NCBI GenBank assembly: GCA_963755755.1
Contig: CAVWLJ010000002.1
Location: forward strand, 186,001 to 250,000
Direction of reading: 5' to 3'
From: DATKNA01 sp963755755
GTDB taxonomy: Bacteria; Actinomycetota; Actinomycetes; Actinomycetales; Kineosporiaceae
DNA: 64,000 nt
This document shows positions 7,726 to 16,670 of the stretch, piece after piece. The position numbers and the translations under genes were made by a program. The notes under the pieces were generated by a model that had not been told where the DNA came from, searched no databases, and saw only the letters and a program-made list of their open reading frames with translations. Numbering within the stretch: the stretch's first letter is position 1; each line of letters opens with the position of its first letter.

Positions 7726-8853
7726 TCAGCGCGAGACGGGGCTCAGCCCGAGGGAGCGGCCGGCGAGGCCGCGAGCGCGGCGGGCGAGCTGACGCGCGAC
7801 GCCCCGCAGCGCCACCGCGGCAGGGGAGTCCGGATCCGACAGCACCACCGGCATCCCGGCGTCCCCGCCCTCGCGGAGCCGGACGTCGAGGGGCAGCTGG
7901 CCGAGCATCGGCACCGGCGCCCCGATCGAGCGCGACAGCGAGTCCGCCACCTTCTGCCCGCCGCCGGACCCGAACAGCTCCAGCCGTGATCCGTCGGGGT
8001 TGTCCAGCCAGGACATGTTCTCCAGGACGCCGACGACGTGCTGCTTGGTCTGCAGCGCGATCGACCCGGCACGCTCGGCGACCTCCGCCGCCGCCGTCTG
8101 CGGGGTGGTCACGACGAGGATCTCGGCGCCCGGCAGCAGCTGCGCCGTCGAGATGGCGATGTCGCCCGTGCCGGGCGGCAGGTCGAGGAGCAGCACGTCG
8201 AGGTCGCCCCAGAACACGTCCGTGAGGAACTGCTCCAGCGCGCGGTGCAGCATCGGGCCGCGCCACACCACCGGCTGGTTGCCGGGTACGAACATGCCGA
8301 TCGAGATGACCTTCACGCCGTGCGCGATCGGCGGCAGGATCATGTCGTCGACGCGGGTGGGCGCGCGATCGACGCCGAGCATGCGAGGCACGGAGAAGCC
8401 GTAGACGTCGGCGTCCAGCACCCCGACCGAGAGGCCCTCGGCGGCCATCGCCGCGGCGATGTTCACGGTCACGCTCGACTTGCCCACGCCGCCCTTGCCC
8501 GAGGCCACCGCGTAGACGCGGGTCAGCGAGCCGGGCTTGGCGAAGGGCACCTCGCGACCGGCCTGCCCGCCGCGCAGCTGCTCGCGCAGCGCCGTCCGCT
8601 GCTCGTCGGACATGACGTCGAGCACGACGGAGACGGCGTCGACGCCCGCGACGGTGCCGACGGCGCTCTTGACGTCGGTGGTGAGCGTCTCCTTCATCGG
8701 GCAGCCGGCCACGGTGAGGTAGACGTCGACCCGGACGATCCCGCCGTCGGCCGTGACGTCCTTGACCATTCCGAGCTCGGTGATCGGCCGGCGGATCTCC
8801 GGATCGTTGACGCGGCCGAGGGCGGTGCGGACGGCGTCGAGGTCGACTGGCAT
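7726..8853 (-). CDS. mrp: iron-sulfur cluster carrier protein Mrp/ApbC
   Basis: 375 residues. The N-terminal MIP18/DUF59 domain (about 1-95) includes VNDPEIRRPITELGMVKDV and VAGCPMKE. The P-loop NTPase domain starts at about residue 115, with the deviant Walker A GKGGVGKSS, then DADVYGFSVPRMLG and a Walker B-like LLLDLPPGTGD. Mrp proteins bind and transfer Fe-S clusters using ATP. The usual CxxC near the C-terminus is not obvious here. The adjacent minus-strand genes upstream continue the same order as in mycobacteria. Confidence 0.93.
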   Translation of the reverse strand: MPVDLDAVRTALGRVNDPEIRRPITELGMVKDVTADGGIVRVDVYLTVAGCPMKETLTTDVKSAVGTVAGVDAVSVVLDVMSDEQRTALREQLRGGQAGREVPFAKPGSLTRVYAVASGKGGVGKSSVTVNIAAAMAAEGLSVGVLDADVYGFSVPRMLGVDRAPTRVDDMILPPIAHGVKVISIGMFVPGNQPVVWRGPMLHRALEQFLTDVFWGDLDVLLLDLPPGTGDIAISTAQLLPGAEILVVTTPQTAAAEVAERAGSIALQTKQHVVGVLENMSWLDNPDGSRLELFGSGGGQKVADSLSRSIGAPVPMLGQLPLDVRLREGGDAGMPVVLSDPDSPAAVALRGVARQLARRARGLAGRSLGLSPVSR

Positions 8854-8886
8854 GACTCCAGGGTAGGCGCGGCCCTCGCACCCGGA

Positions 8887-10910
8887 TCAGCCGGCCGGGT
8901 ACCCCCACGCGGCCTCCGGCGCCGCCTGCTGCCCGGGCGACCCCTGGGCGGGTATCGCCGGGGCGGGCGCGCCCGCCTGCGGGGCGGGGGTGCGGCACCA
9001 GGGGCAGATCCGCCAGTCCGGCTCGAGCTGCCGGCTGCAGCTGCGGCAGCGGCCGCGGTCCAGCGACGTCGAGCACCAGGGGCACACCACCATGTCGCGG
9101 GTGACCGAGCGGGCGCACGACGGGCAGGTCTCACCGCCCACGTGGTCGGAGTGGGTGACGCGCAGCGCCTCCTCGAAGGTGGTCTCGCCGGTGCGCGCCT
9201 TGTCGACGGCCGCGGCGCGCAGCGTCAGCATGCCGGCGGCCCGGGCCTGGGCGGCGACGGCCGCCTCGCTCGGGTCCTTGAGCAGCACCTGCCGCATGTC
9301 CGCGTCGACGTCGAGCACCTCGTACACGGCGGTCCGGCCGCGGTAGCCGGTGCCGCCGCACTCGGGGCAGCCCGCGCCGCGCATCGGCCGGGCGCCGGCG
9401 AGGTCGGCCCAGACCAGCCCGAGGGCGGCGAGGGTGACCGGGTCGGGCTCGTAGGGCCGCACGCACGCCGGGCAGGGCCGCCGGACCAGCCGCTGGGCAA
9501 CGGCGGCGGTCAGCGACGACGCGACGAGGAACGGCTCGGCGCCCATGTCGACGAGCCGGGTCATGGCGGCGACCGCCGAGTTCGTGTGCAGGGTCGTGAG
9601 CACGAGGTGACCGGTCATGGCCGCCTTGAGCGCCAGCTCCGCGGTCTCCCCGTCACGGACCTCGCCGACGAGGATGATGTCGGGGTCCTGACGCAGGATC
9701 GACCGCAGCCCGCGGCTGAACGTCATGCCGGTCTTCTCGCTGACGCCGACCTGCGTGATGCCGGGCAGCTGGACCTCGACCGGGTCCTCGAGCGTGACGA
9801 TGTTCTTGTCCGGGTTCCGGATCTCCGCGATCGCCGAGTACAGGGTGTTCGTCTTGCCCGACCCGGTCGGCCCCGTGATCAGCACGAGGCCCTGCGGCAC
9901 CGCCAGCGCCGAGCGGAACACCGCCAGCTGGCGCGCCTCGAAGCCCAGCCCGTCGAGCGGCGGGACGGCGTCGCCGCGGGTCAGGAGCCGGATCACGATC
10001 TTCTCGCCGTGCAGGCTCGGCAGCGTGGAGACGCGGGCGTCGATGTCGTGGTCGCCGACGGCGAACCGGGTCCGGCCGTCCTGCGGGACGCGGCGCTCGG
10101 CGATGTCGAGGCCCGAGACGACCTTGATCCGGCTGATCACCGAGGTCGCGATCCGCTTCGGCGCGTTCATGACGTCGCGGAGCAGGCCGTCGACGCGGAA
10201 CCGGACGCGCAGCGCGTCCCGCTGCACCTCGATGTGGATGTCGGAGGCCCGCAGGTGCACGGCGTCCGCGAGGATCTGGTTGACGAGCTTGACGATCGGC
10301 GCGTCCTCGGTGCCGATCGGGGTGTCGGAGAGGCCGCCGGCGTCGTCGTCGTCCTCGTCGACCGACTCGACGATCGCGGAGACGTCCCCGGAGTCGTGGC
10401 CGATCGACCACGCCCGGGCGATCTGGTCGCGGATCTGGCTGTCCGTCGCGACGAGGACCTGGAGCTCCGGGGTGCGGGTGTAGAGCTTGACGTCGTCCAG
10501 GGCGAGCACGTTCGTCGGGGTCGGCGGCGGCGACGACCAGGCCGGACGGCGTCCGGTCGAGCACGAGGACGCGGGTGCGCTCGGCGACCGCGCGCGGCAG
10601 CAGCCGGACGACGTCGGGCGCGGGCATCATCCGTGAGAGGTCGATGAGCTCCAGGCCGAGCAGGTCGGCCAGGGCCTTGGCGACGTCGCGCTCGGCGGCC
10701 AGACCCAGGTCGGCGACGACCTGCCCCAGGCGCCGGCGGGCGCCGGTGTCCTTGCGCTGCTCCTCGAGGGCGAGCTCGAGCTGCTGCGGCGTCGAGGAGG
10801 CCCGACTCGACCAGCACGTCCCCCAGCCGGCGCCGGATCTGCATCATGCCGCGGGCGTCGCCGTCGACGCTGCGGGCCCGGCGCAGAGCAGGCTCGTCGT
10901 AGCTGGTCAC
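8887..10910 (-). CDS. GspE/PilB-type ATPase with C-terminal double zinc ribbon (frameshifted twice)
   Basis: About 673 residues after removing one base near 10791 and one near 10517. In order: an N-terminal MshEN/GspE-N domain (LGDVLVESGLL, then TPQQLELALEE in the next frame, then MMPAPDVVRLLPRAVAER); the secretion ATPase core with Walker A (ITGPTGSGKTNTLYSA), Asp box, Walker B (DPDIILVGEVRDGETAE) and His box (TTLHTNSAVAAMTRL); the usual CPAC/CPEC zinc insert; then an unusual tail with four CxxC pairs (CPSC, CPWC, CRSC, CPWC). GspE/PilB proteins power type II secretion or type IV pili, but no pilin, inner-membrane platform or peptidase gene is nearby, so the partner is unknown. Confidence 0.85.
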
Positions 10911-10942
10911 CCTGCCTTCCTCGGCAGGAGGAGCGATCGAGT

Positions 10943-11540
10943 TCAGTCGTTCGGCTCAGCCGGTACCGCGGAGGCCTCCCGCAGTTCGGCGGCGAGCTCC
11001 TCGACGAGGTCCCGCAACTCGGACCGGACGAAGTCGCGCGTGGCCACGTCGCGCAGCGCGATCCGCAGGGCGGCGACCTCCCGCGCCAGGTACTCGGTGT
11101 CGGCGAGCGCCCCGCTCGGACCGCTGCCGGTCCTGCTCGAACGACACCCGGTCGCGGTCCGCCTGCCGGTTCTGCGCGAGCAGGATGAGCGGGGCCGCGT
11201 AGGACGCCTGCAGGCTGAGGATGAGCGTCAGCAGCGTGTAGTTCAGCCGCCGGGGGTCGAACTGCAGCTGGATCGGGGCGAACGTGTTCCAGACGATCCA
11301 GACCACGACGAAGACGGTCATCCCGACGATGAACTGCGCGGTTCCCATGAACCGGGCGAACCGCTCCGACCAGCGGCCGAACGTCTCCGGATCGACCTGC
11401 GGCGTGGGCAGCACGGGCCGGCGCGACTCCAGCGGGGTGTCCAGGCCCGTGCTGCGCCGGTCCGGGCCGGGGGCGACGGCCCGCAGCGCCCGGCGTTCCG
11501 CGGCCCGGCGCAGCAGGCCGGCGCGGGCGTCGTCAGCCAC
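10943..11540 (-). CDS. DUF1003 family membrane protein (frameshifted)
   Basis: About 198 residues after removing one base in the C-run at 11111-11114. Two membrane helices are clear (FIVGMTVFVVVWIVWNTFAP and LTLILSLQASYAAPLILLAQ), joined by the conserved FDPRRLNYTLL. After them comes NRQADRDRVSFEQDR and a coiled-coil C-terminus (ALADTEYLAREVAALR in the next frame, ending AVPAEPND). Its role is unknown. It overlaps the end of the MgtE-like gene by eight bases and is probably cotranscribed with it; both hint at magnesium or ion homeostasis. Confidence 0.82.
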
Positions 11541-12837
11541 GGTCGATCACCGTCGCCGGGGTGGGCGGGTGCTCGCCGAGGTAGTCGTCCGCCTCCCGCC
11601 AGTCCTCGGGCAGGAGGTGGTCGAGGACGTCGTCGACGGTCACGACGCCGACGAGCCGGCCTGCGTCGTCCGTGACGGGCAGCGCCACGAGGTTGTACGT
11701 CGCGAGCCGGCGGGTGATCTCGTCGAGCGAGGCGGCGGGCGGCAGCGCTTCGACCGCCTTGTCCACCAGGGTGCCGACGGCCTCGTGCGGCGGCTCGCGG
11801 AGCATCCGCTGGATGTGCACGAGCCCGAGGTAGCGCCCGGTCGGGGTCTCCAACGGCGGGCGGCACACGTAGACGGCGGCCGCGAGCGCGGGGGAGAGGT
11901 CGACCCGCCGGACGTGGGCGAGCGCCTCGGCGACGGTCGCCTCCGGCGGGAGGATCACCGGCTCGCTGGTCATCATGCCGCCGGCGGTCCGCTCCTCGTA
12001 GGCGAGCAGGCGCCGGACGTCGTCCGCCTCGCCCGGCTCCATCAACCCGAGCAGGCGCTCGGCCTGGTCGCTGGGCAGCTCGGAGAGCAGGTCGGCGGCG
12101 TCGTCCGGCTGCATGGCCTCCAGGACGTCGGCGGCGCGCTCGCCGGAGAGCTCGGAGAGGATCTCGACCTGGTCGTCCTCGGGGAGCTCCTCGAGGACGT
12201 CGGCGAGCCGCTCGTCGTCGAGCGCGGACGCGACCTCGAGCCGCCGCTTCGGGGTCAGCTCGTGGATCATCTCGGCCAGGTCCGCCGCCTTCAGCTCGTC
12301 GAACGCGGCCAGCAGGTTGGCCGCGCCCTGGCGCTGCTCCACGACGCCGAGGCCCTCGACGTCGTCGACGTCCACGAGCAGCGTCTCGCCGCGGCGCCGG
12401 AGCCGGCCGTACCGCCCGCGGCGGACGAACAGCTTGGTCAGCCGCCAGTCGCCGCGCCGGCCGTTCTCGATCGCGACGTCCTCGATCGTGACCTCGTCGC
12501 TGCCGCCGTCCGCGGTCCGGCCGTTGAGCCGCACCGTGCGGTCGAGGAGTTCGGCCAGCAGCAGGGTCTCCATCGGGCGCTGCTCGAACCGTCGCATGTT
12601 CACCAGGCCGGTCGTGATGACCTGGCCGGCGTCCATGCTCGTCACCCTGGTCATGGGCACGAAGACCCGGCGCCGGCCCGGCACCTCGACGACGAGACCG
12701 ACCGCGCGGGCGTGCTGGCTGCCGGGACGGAACACGGCGACGACGTCGCGAACGCGGCCGACCTGGTCCCCCAAGGGGTCGAAGACGGCGAGGCCCGCGA
12801 GTCGGGCGACGAAGACCCTGCCGGGTGCTCCGGTCAC
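11533..12837 (-). CDS. magnesium transporter MgtE N-terminal/CBS domain protein without a transporter domain
   Basis: 434 residues, intact. The first roughly 160 residues are beta-rich PRC-barrel-like segments (RVFVARLAGLAVFDPLGDQV). Then comes the MgtE N-domain superhelix with repeated LADVLEELPEDDQVEILSEL-type motifs, followed by two CBS domains (EPVILPPEATVAEALAHVRR; LVALPVTDDAGRLVGVVTVD). No membrane helices follow, so it is not itself a channel; it resembles Rv1232c. Such proteins may sense magnesium or nucleotides. Its neighbours DUF1003 and the nearby corA support a Mg2+ theme. Confidence 0.88.
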   Translation of the reverse strand: MTGAPGRVFVARLAGLAVFDPLGDQVGRVRDVVAVFRPGSQHARAVGLVVEVPGRRRVFVPMTRVTSMDAGQVITTGLVNMRRFEQRPMETLLLAELLDRTVRLNGRTADGGSDEVTIEDVAIENGRRGDWRLTKLFVRRGRYGRLRRRGETLLVDVDDVEGLGVVEQRQGAANLLAAFDELKAADLAEMIHELTPKRRLEVASALDDERLADVLEELPEDDQVEILSELSGERAADVLEAMQPDDAADLLSELPSDQAERLLGLMEPGEADDVRRLLAYEERTAGGMMTSEPVILPPEATVAEALAHVRRVDLSPALAAAVYVCRPPLETPTGRYLGLVHIQRMLREPPHEAVGTLVDKAVEALPPAASLDEITRRLATYNLVALPVTDDAGRLVGVVTVDDVLDHLLPEDWREADDYLGEHPPTPATVIDRG

Positions 12838-12846
12838 GTCGCCAGG

Positions 12847-13377
12847 TTAGGGCACCTGCGCGGGTGGGGACCCGCCCCGCCGGCCGGGTCGCCCGCGCCA
12901 GTGCCAGGGACGTCGACCGGTCGTGGCACCGTCCTGCGGCGGCCGGACCACCCCCGCCGGCGTCCGGCCCGTACCGGCCCCGACGTGCTCGACCTGGACC
13001 GGCTCGAGCCGGACGACGGCGGCCTCCCGGGCCCACCGGTCGCGCTGGCCGGCCGGGTCGCGCTCGTTGAGCCGCTTGGCGGCGAGGACGGCGACGGCGT
13101 CGGCCCACTCCTGCGTGCCGGGGGCGAGCGTGCGCGGGCGGGTGAGGACGGTCGCGAGCCGGGCGCGGCTGTCCTTGCTGGGCACGACGACCTCGACGGT
13201 GCCCTCGAGCGGCGGCAGGGCCTGCTCGCCGCCGCCGGAGACGAGGACGACGGCGCCGTCGTGCCACGCGTGCCAGGCGAGGTGGTGCCGGTCGGCCCCC
13301 TCGGGGCGCACCCAGACGACACCGCTGCGGCTGGCCCCCTCGGCGACGAGCGCCAGCACGTCGGGCTCGATGGTCAC
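12847..13377 (-). CDS. conserved hypothetical protein, 176 aa
   Basis: Starts MTIEPDVLALVAEGASRSGV. The N-terminal half (VVWVRPEGADRHHLAWHAWH, VEVVVPSKDSRARLATVLTR) looks like a split-barrel FMN-binding or pyridoxamine-oxidase-like core by pattern only. The C-terminal 40 residues are Pro/Arg/Gly-rich. It lies just upstream of the MgtE-like gene on the same strand with a 9-base gap, so it is probably the first gene of that operon. No firm family is named. Confidence 0.6.
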   Translation of the reverse strand: MTIEPDVLALVAEGASRSGVVWVRPEGADRHHLAWHAWHDGAVVLVSGGGEQALPPLEGTVEVVVPSKDSRARLATVLTRPRTLAPGTQEWADAVAVLAAKRLNERDPAGQRDRWAREAAVVRLEPVQVEHVGAGTGRTPAGVVRPPQDGATTGRRPWHWRGRPGRRGGSPPAQVP

Positions 13378-13494
13378 CTCCCGAGCCTGTCACAGCGCGA
13401 CGCGGCTCACCTTCCGCCGCCGGTGCCCAATCGTCGGCGTCCGTCGGGGTCCGCCGCTAGCGTCGCGTTCGACCCGCGACGAGGGAGGCCGACG

Positions 13495-14499
13495 ATGACC
13501 GATCCGCCCGCACCCACCGGCGTCCCCGCGGTGCCCGGAGCACGGCCGGTGCGGCCGCGACGCTCGAACCTCGCCGTCCCCGGCTCCAGCCCGAAGATGA
13601 TCGACAAGGCCCGGACGCTGCCCGTCGACCAGGTCTTCCTCGACCTCGAGGACGCCGTCGCCGCGGCGGCGAAGGCCGACGCGCGCGCGACCGTCGTCGC
13701 GGCGCTCAACGAGGGCGGGTGGGGCGACCGGGTGCGCGTCGTCCGGGTCAACGACTGGACGACGCCGTGGACCTACCGGGACGTCGTCGAGGTCGTCGAG
13801 GGCGCCGGCGCGAACCTGGACTGCGTTCTGCTCCCGAAGGTGCAGTCGCCGGAGCAGGTCGTGGCGCTGGACCTGCTCCTCACCCAGATCGAGCGGAGCG
13901 TCGGGCTCGACGTCGGGCGGATCGGCATCGAGGTGCAGATCGAGAACGCCCGCGGCCTGCTGGCCGTCGACGCGATCGCGAAGGGCAGTCCCCGGGTCGA
14001 GACGCTGGTCTTCGGGCCCGCGGACTTCATGGCGTCGATCGCGATGAAGTCCCTGGTCGTCGGGGAACAGCCGGCGGGCTACGACGTCGGCGACGCCTAC
14101 CACCACATCCTCATGTCGATCCTGCTGGCCGCCCGGGCGAACGACAAGCAGGCCATCGACGGGCCGTATCTGGCGATCCGGGACGTCGAGGGCTTCCGGC
14201 GGGTGGCCGGCCGGTCCGCGGCGCTGGGGTTCGACGGCAAGTGGGTGCTCCACCCGGGGCAGGTGGACGCCGCGAACGAGGTGTTCAGCCCGCGCCAGGA
14301 GGACTACGACCACGCGGAGGACATCCTCGACGCCTACGCCTGGTACACCTCGGAGGCCGGCGGGGCGCGCGGCGCAGCGATGCTGGGCGACGAGATGATC
14401 GACGAGGCCAGCCGCAAGATGGCGCTCGTCGTCGCGGGCAAGGGACGCGCCGCCGGGATGACGCGCGCCCACCCCTGGACGCCGCCGGAGCAGGTCTAG
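13495..14499 (+). CDS. HpcH/HpaI aldolase/citrate lyase (CitE-like CoA-ester lyase)
   Basis: 334 residues. RRSNLAVPGSSPKMIDKAR and VDQVFLDLEDAVAAAAK (substrate and metal Glu/Asp), KVQSPEQV, and IEVQIENARGLL with its metal Glu are the hallmarks of the family. The GKWVLHPGQV segment near the end resembles malyl-CoA lyase/(3S)-malyl-CoA thioesterase types. It likely cleaves a CoA ester such as malyl-CoA or citramalyl-CoA; the substrate is not certain. A GAGGGAGG ribosome binding site precedes the ATG, and a TAGCGT box lies about 35 bases upstream. It ends on a CTAG shared with the convergent gene. Confidence 0.88.
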   Translation: MTDPPAPTGVPAVPGARPVRPRRSNLAVPGSSPKMIDKARTLPVDQVFLDLEDAVAAAAKADARATVVAALNEGGWGDRVRVVRVNDWTTPWTYRDVVEVVEGAGANLDCVLLPKVQSPEQVVALDLLLTQIERSVGLDVGRIGIEVQIENARGLLAVDAIAKGSPRVETLVFGPADFMASIAMKSLVVGEQPAGYDVGDAYHHILMSILLAARANDKQAIDGPYLAIRDVEGFRRVAGRSAALGFDGKWVLHPGQVDAANEVFSPRQEDYDHAEDILDAYAWYTSEAGGARGAAMLGDEMIDEASRKMALVVAGKGRAAGMTRAHPWTPPEQV

Positions 14500-15479
14500 G
14501 GCGCAGCGGTGAAGCTGACGTCCGAGATCGCGAGGTCGCGGTACTTCTGCGAGGGGTAGACGGCGGTCACCTCGAGCGTGACGGTCGACGTGCGGCCGAA
14601 GTCGTGCGTGAACGTCTGCGGCGCCCGGTCGTCGCGCAGCGTCCAGGTCGCGCGCCCGCCGTCCGTGACCACGGTGACGGCCCGCACCCGCTCGTTGAGC
14701 GCGTACAGGTCGACCTTCGCGCCGCTGCTGCCGCGCAGCACCTTCTGGTAGCCGTTGAGGACGGTCAGCGAGCGCAGGTCGACCGGGGTCGCGAACGTGT
14801 ACGTCAGGGTGGCGCCGTCGCCCTTGCCGTCGCTGTTCCAGGCCGTCTCGGGGCGTCCGTCCAGCGTGTTCGCCGCTCCGTAGGTCACGCCGCTGTCGGG
14901 CTGCTGCGTGCTCGAGGCCCGGGCCCTGATGTCCGCGGCGTCCACGGTGGTCACGTCGCTCGTCGCCGTGCTCGCCGACGCCCGGCCGCTCGCGTCGTCG
15001 CCCGTTCCGGACCGCAGGCCGGCGACGGCGGCGCCGCCGACGACGACCAGCGCCGCGGCCCCGGCCAGCACGGCGAGCGCGCGACGCCGTGAGGTGTCGG
15101 AGCGGCCGGATGCGGGGCGTGCTGCCGGGGGCGGGGGGAGTTGCGGCGGCGGCGCGAGGGCCGAGAGGTCGAGCTCGGCGGTTCGCTCGGGCACGGGCGG
15201 CAGGACGACCGTGGCGTCGACGGGCTCACTCGCCGGCTCGCTGCTCGCGCTTTCCGGGCCGCTGATCGGGTCGCTGACGGGATCGATCGTGGCGCCGGCC
15301 GGGGTGGTCGGGCTGCCGGTCGGCGTTCCGGTCCGCGCCCCGCAGTGCGGGCACGGCGCTCCCACGGGGACGAGCCGGCGGCAGCCGACGCAGGCGATGC
15401 TCACCGTCGGCTCGCCGGCCGACGGGGCTGTCTGCGGGGGCTGCCCGGGCCGGTTCTGCTGATCGATGGGCGACGACAC
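14496..15479 (-). CDS. zinc-ribbon, membrane-anchored protein with C-terminal discoidin-like domain
   Basis: 327 residues. Near the N-terminus a zinc ribbon is formed by CVGC and CPHC about ten residues apart. Then comes a long Pro/Ser/Thr/Asp-rich linker, one membrane helix (ALAVLAGAAALVVVGGAAVA, about residues 150-172) and an extracellular domain. That domain contains ASSTQQPDSGVTYGAANTLD, AWNSDGKGDGATLTYTF and YRDLAISDVSF, the pattern of a discoidin/NADase-type glycan-binding fold. It probably displays a carbohydrate-binding domain outside the cell while the cytoplasmic ribbon faces inward. The start is a GTG seven bases after a TACGGT -10 box. Confidence 0.72.
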   Translation of the reverse strand: MSSPIDQQNRPGQPPQTAPSAGEPTVSIACVGCRRLVPVGAPCPHCGARTGTPTGSPTTPAGATIDPVSDPISGPESASSEPASEPVDATVVLPPVPERTAELDLSALAPPPQLPPPPAARPASGRSDTSRRRALAVLAGAAALVVVGGAAVAGLRSGTGDDASGRASASTATSDVTTVDAADIRARASSTQQPDSGVTYGAANTLDGRPETAWNSDGKGDGATLTYTFATPVDLRSLTVLNGYQKVLRGSSGAKVDLYALNERVRAVTVVTDGGRATWTLRDDRAPQTFTHDFGRTSTVTLEVTAVYPSQKYRDLAISDVSFTAAP

Positions 15480-15486
15480 GGCATCG

Positions 15487-15492
15487 ACCGTA
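15487..15492 (-). promoter_or_regulatory. leaderless -10 box of the discoidin-like gene
   Basis: On the minus strand TACGGT is followed by seven bases and the GTG at 15479. No Shine-Dalgarno sequence is present. Confidence 0.45.
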
Positions 15493-15808
15493 CCTGCTCG
15501 TCCGAGTCGGGTCCGTCCACCGAACGTCCGGACGCCGGGTCCGGGCGGCTGTTCCGCTGCCCCCGTGGGCACCGACGCCGAAGCCGCAGGTGGCTGGCCG
15601 CAACCCCCGGCACCGGTCGTCCCGCCTCCTGGAGGAGTACCGCTGAGATCGTGAGGTTGCGGGCACGGTCTGTCACCAGCACGTCGGCGCACGCCGGAAT
15701 CGTCCGCTGCACACGTAACGATCCGATGATGATGACAACCCTGTAAGAGCACTTCGCGTCTACGCTGTGTCACGCGGCGCCGTGCCGCTTCGGAGCAGGG
15801 GAGAATCC
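15493..15808. other. divergent intergenic region before the L,D-transpeptidase gene
   Basis: About 300 bases without a supported gene. It turns AT-richer toward the right (ACACGTAACGATCCGATGAT), which suggests a promoter. TACGCT at 15761-15766 is the best -10 candidate for the L,D-transpeptidase gene, giving a leader of roughly 36 bases. The GC-rich left half (15540-15660) contains GCCGAAGCC and several self-complementary stretches, but I cannot assign it to a known riboswitch. Confidence 0.4.
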
Positions 15809-16567
15809 GTGAAGACCAGCCATCGGCGCGCGCTCGCCGCCTCGTCCGTCCCTGTCGCGGCCCTGGCCGCGCTGTTCGCCGGCCAGGCGTCCGCCTCCGC
15901 GGCCACATCGGCTCCCGCCGTGGCACCCGCCTCCAGCGCCGCTCCCACTGCGGTCGCCCGCTCCGCGTCCAGCGGCCTGCTCAAGATCGGCAGCAAGGGC
16001 AAGGCCGTGCTCGCCGCTCAGAGGCGGCTCAGCGCCCTCGGCTACTACCTCGGATCGCTCGACGGCGTCTACGGCCCCGCCACCGCTCACGCGGTGACCG
16101 CGCTGCAGAAGGTGGCCGGCCTGTCGCGGGACGGCGTCCTCGGCCCGAGGACGTCGGCCGCGCTCACGAGGGGCGTCCGGCCCTCCGCGCGGACGAAGCG
16201 GGGCGACGCGGTCGAGGTCGACCTGAAGCACCAGGTGCTCCTCGTCGTCCACAACGGCACCGTCAGGCTCATCTTCGACGCCAGCAGCGGGTCCGGCGCC
16301 TACTACTACAGCCAGGGCCGCACCCACCACGCGGTGACGCCGAAGGGGACGTACCACGTCTTCCGCTCGGTGAACGGCTGGGACCCCGGGCCGCTCGGCA
16401 AGCTCTACCGGCCGCGCTACTTCAACGGCGGCATCGCCGTGCACGGCTACCCGACCGTGCCGAGCACGCCCGCCTCGCACGGCTGCGTGCGCGTCACCAT
16501 CGGTGCGATGGACTACATCTGGTCGCACAAGCTGCTCCCGATCGGCCGCACCGTCGTCGTCCGCTGA
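15809..16567 (+). CDS. secreted L,D-transpeptidase with N-terminal peptidoglycan-binding domain
   Basis: 252 residues from a GTG with AGGGGAG upstream. A signal peptide comes first (HRRALAASSVPVAALAALFA, cleavage near ASASA). A peptidoglycan-binding_1 domain follows (LLKIGSKGKAVLAAQRRLSA and LDGVYGPATAHAVTALQ). Then comes the YkuD catalytic domain with YFNGGIAVHGYPTVP and the active-site SHGCVRV around residue 226. It should make 3-3 crosslinks or attach proteins in the cell wall. Longer starts at 15767 are unlikely because the -10 box lies at 15761. Confidence 0.92.
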   Translation: MKTSHRRALAASSVPVAALAALFAGQASASAATSAPAVAPASSAAPTAVARSASSGLLKIGSKGKAVLAAQRRLSALGYYLGSLDGVYGPATAHAVTALQKVAGLSRDGVLGPRTSAALTRGVRPSARTKRGDAVEVDLKHQVLLVVHNGTVRLIFDASSGSGAYYYSQGRTHHAVTPKGTYHVFRSVNGWDPGPLGKLYRPRYFNGGIAVHGYPTVPSTPASHGCVRVTIGAMDYIWSHKLLPIGRTVVVR

Positions 16568-16574
16568 CCGTCCC

Positions 16575-16652
16575 CCCGCGGCGCCGCGGGAACCCTGATC
16601 ACGAGCGGGTCGTCCTACGAGGCAAGTACCTCGTTGGCGACCCGCTCGGATC
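16575..16652. terminator. two hairpins between the L,D-transpeptidase and stress-protein genes
   Basis: First, a perfect 16-base palindrome CCCGCGGCGCCGCGGG (16575-16590). Second, a larger nested stem: GATC-ac-GAGCGGGTCG (16597-16612) pairs with CGACCCGCTC-g-GATC (16638-16652), and inside it ACGAGG pairs with CCTCGT around a six-base loop. There is no T-tract. They may terminate the upstream gene; the second ends 19 bases before the next start, so it could also act as an operator or mRNA structure. Confidence 0.55.
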
Positions 16653-16670
16653 ATGGTGGAGGATGGGCCC

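Noticed and set aside
15540..15760. Possible c-di-AMP (ydaO-like) riboswitch before the L,D-transpeptidase gene
   Set aside because: GCCGAAGCC and GC-rich pairing are suggestive, and such switches control wall enzymes, but the best -10 box lies downstream at 15761 and I could not match the full consensus.
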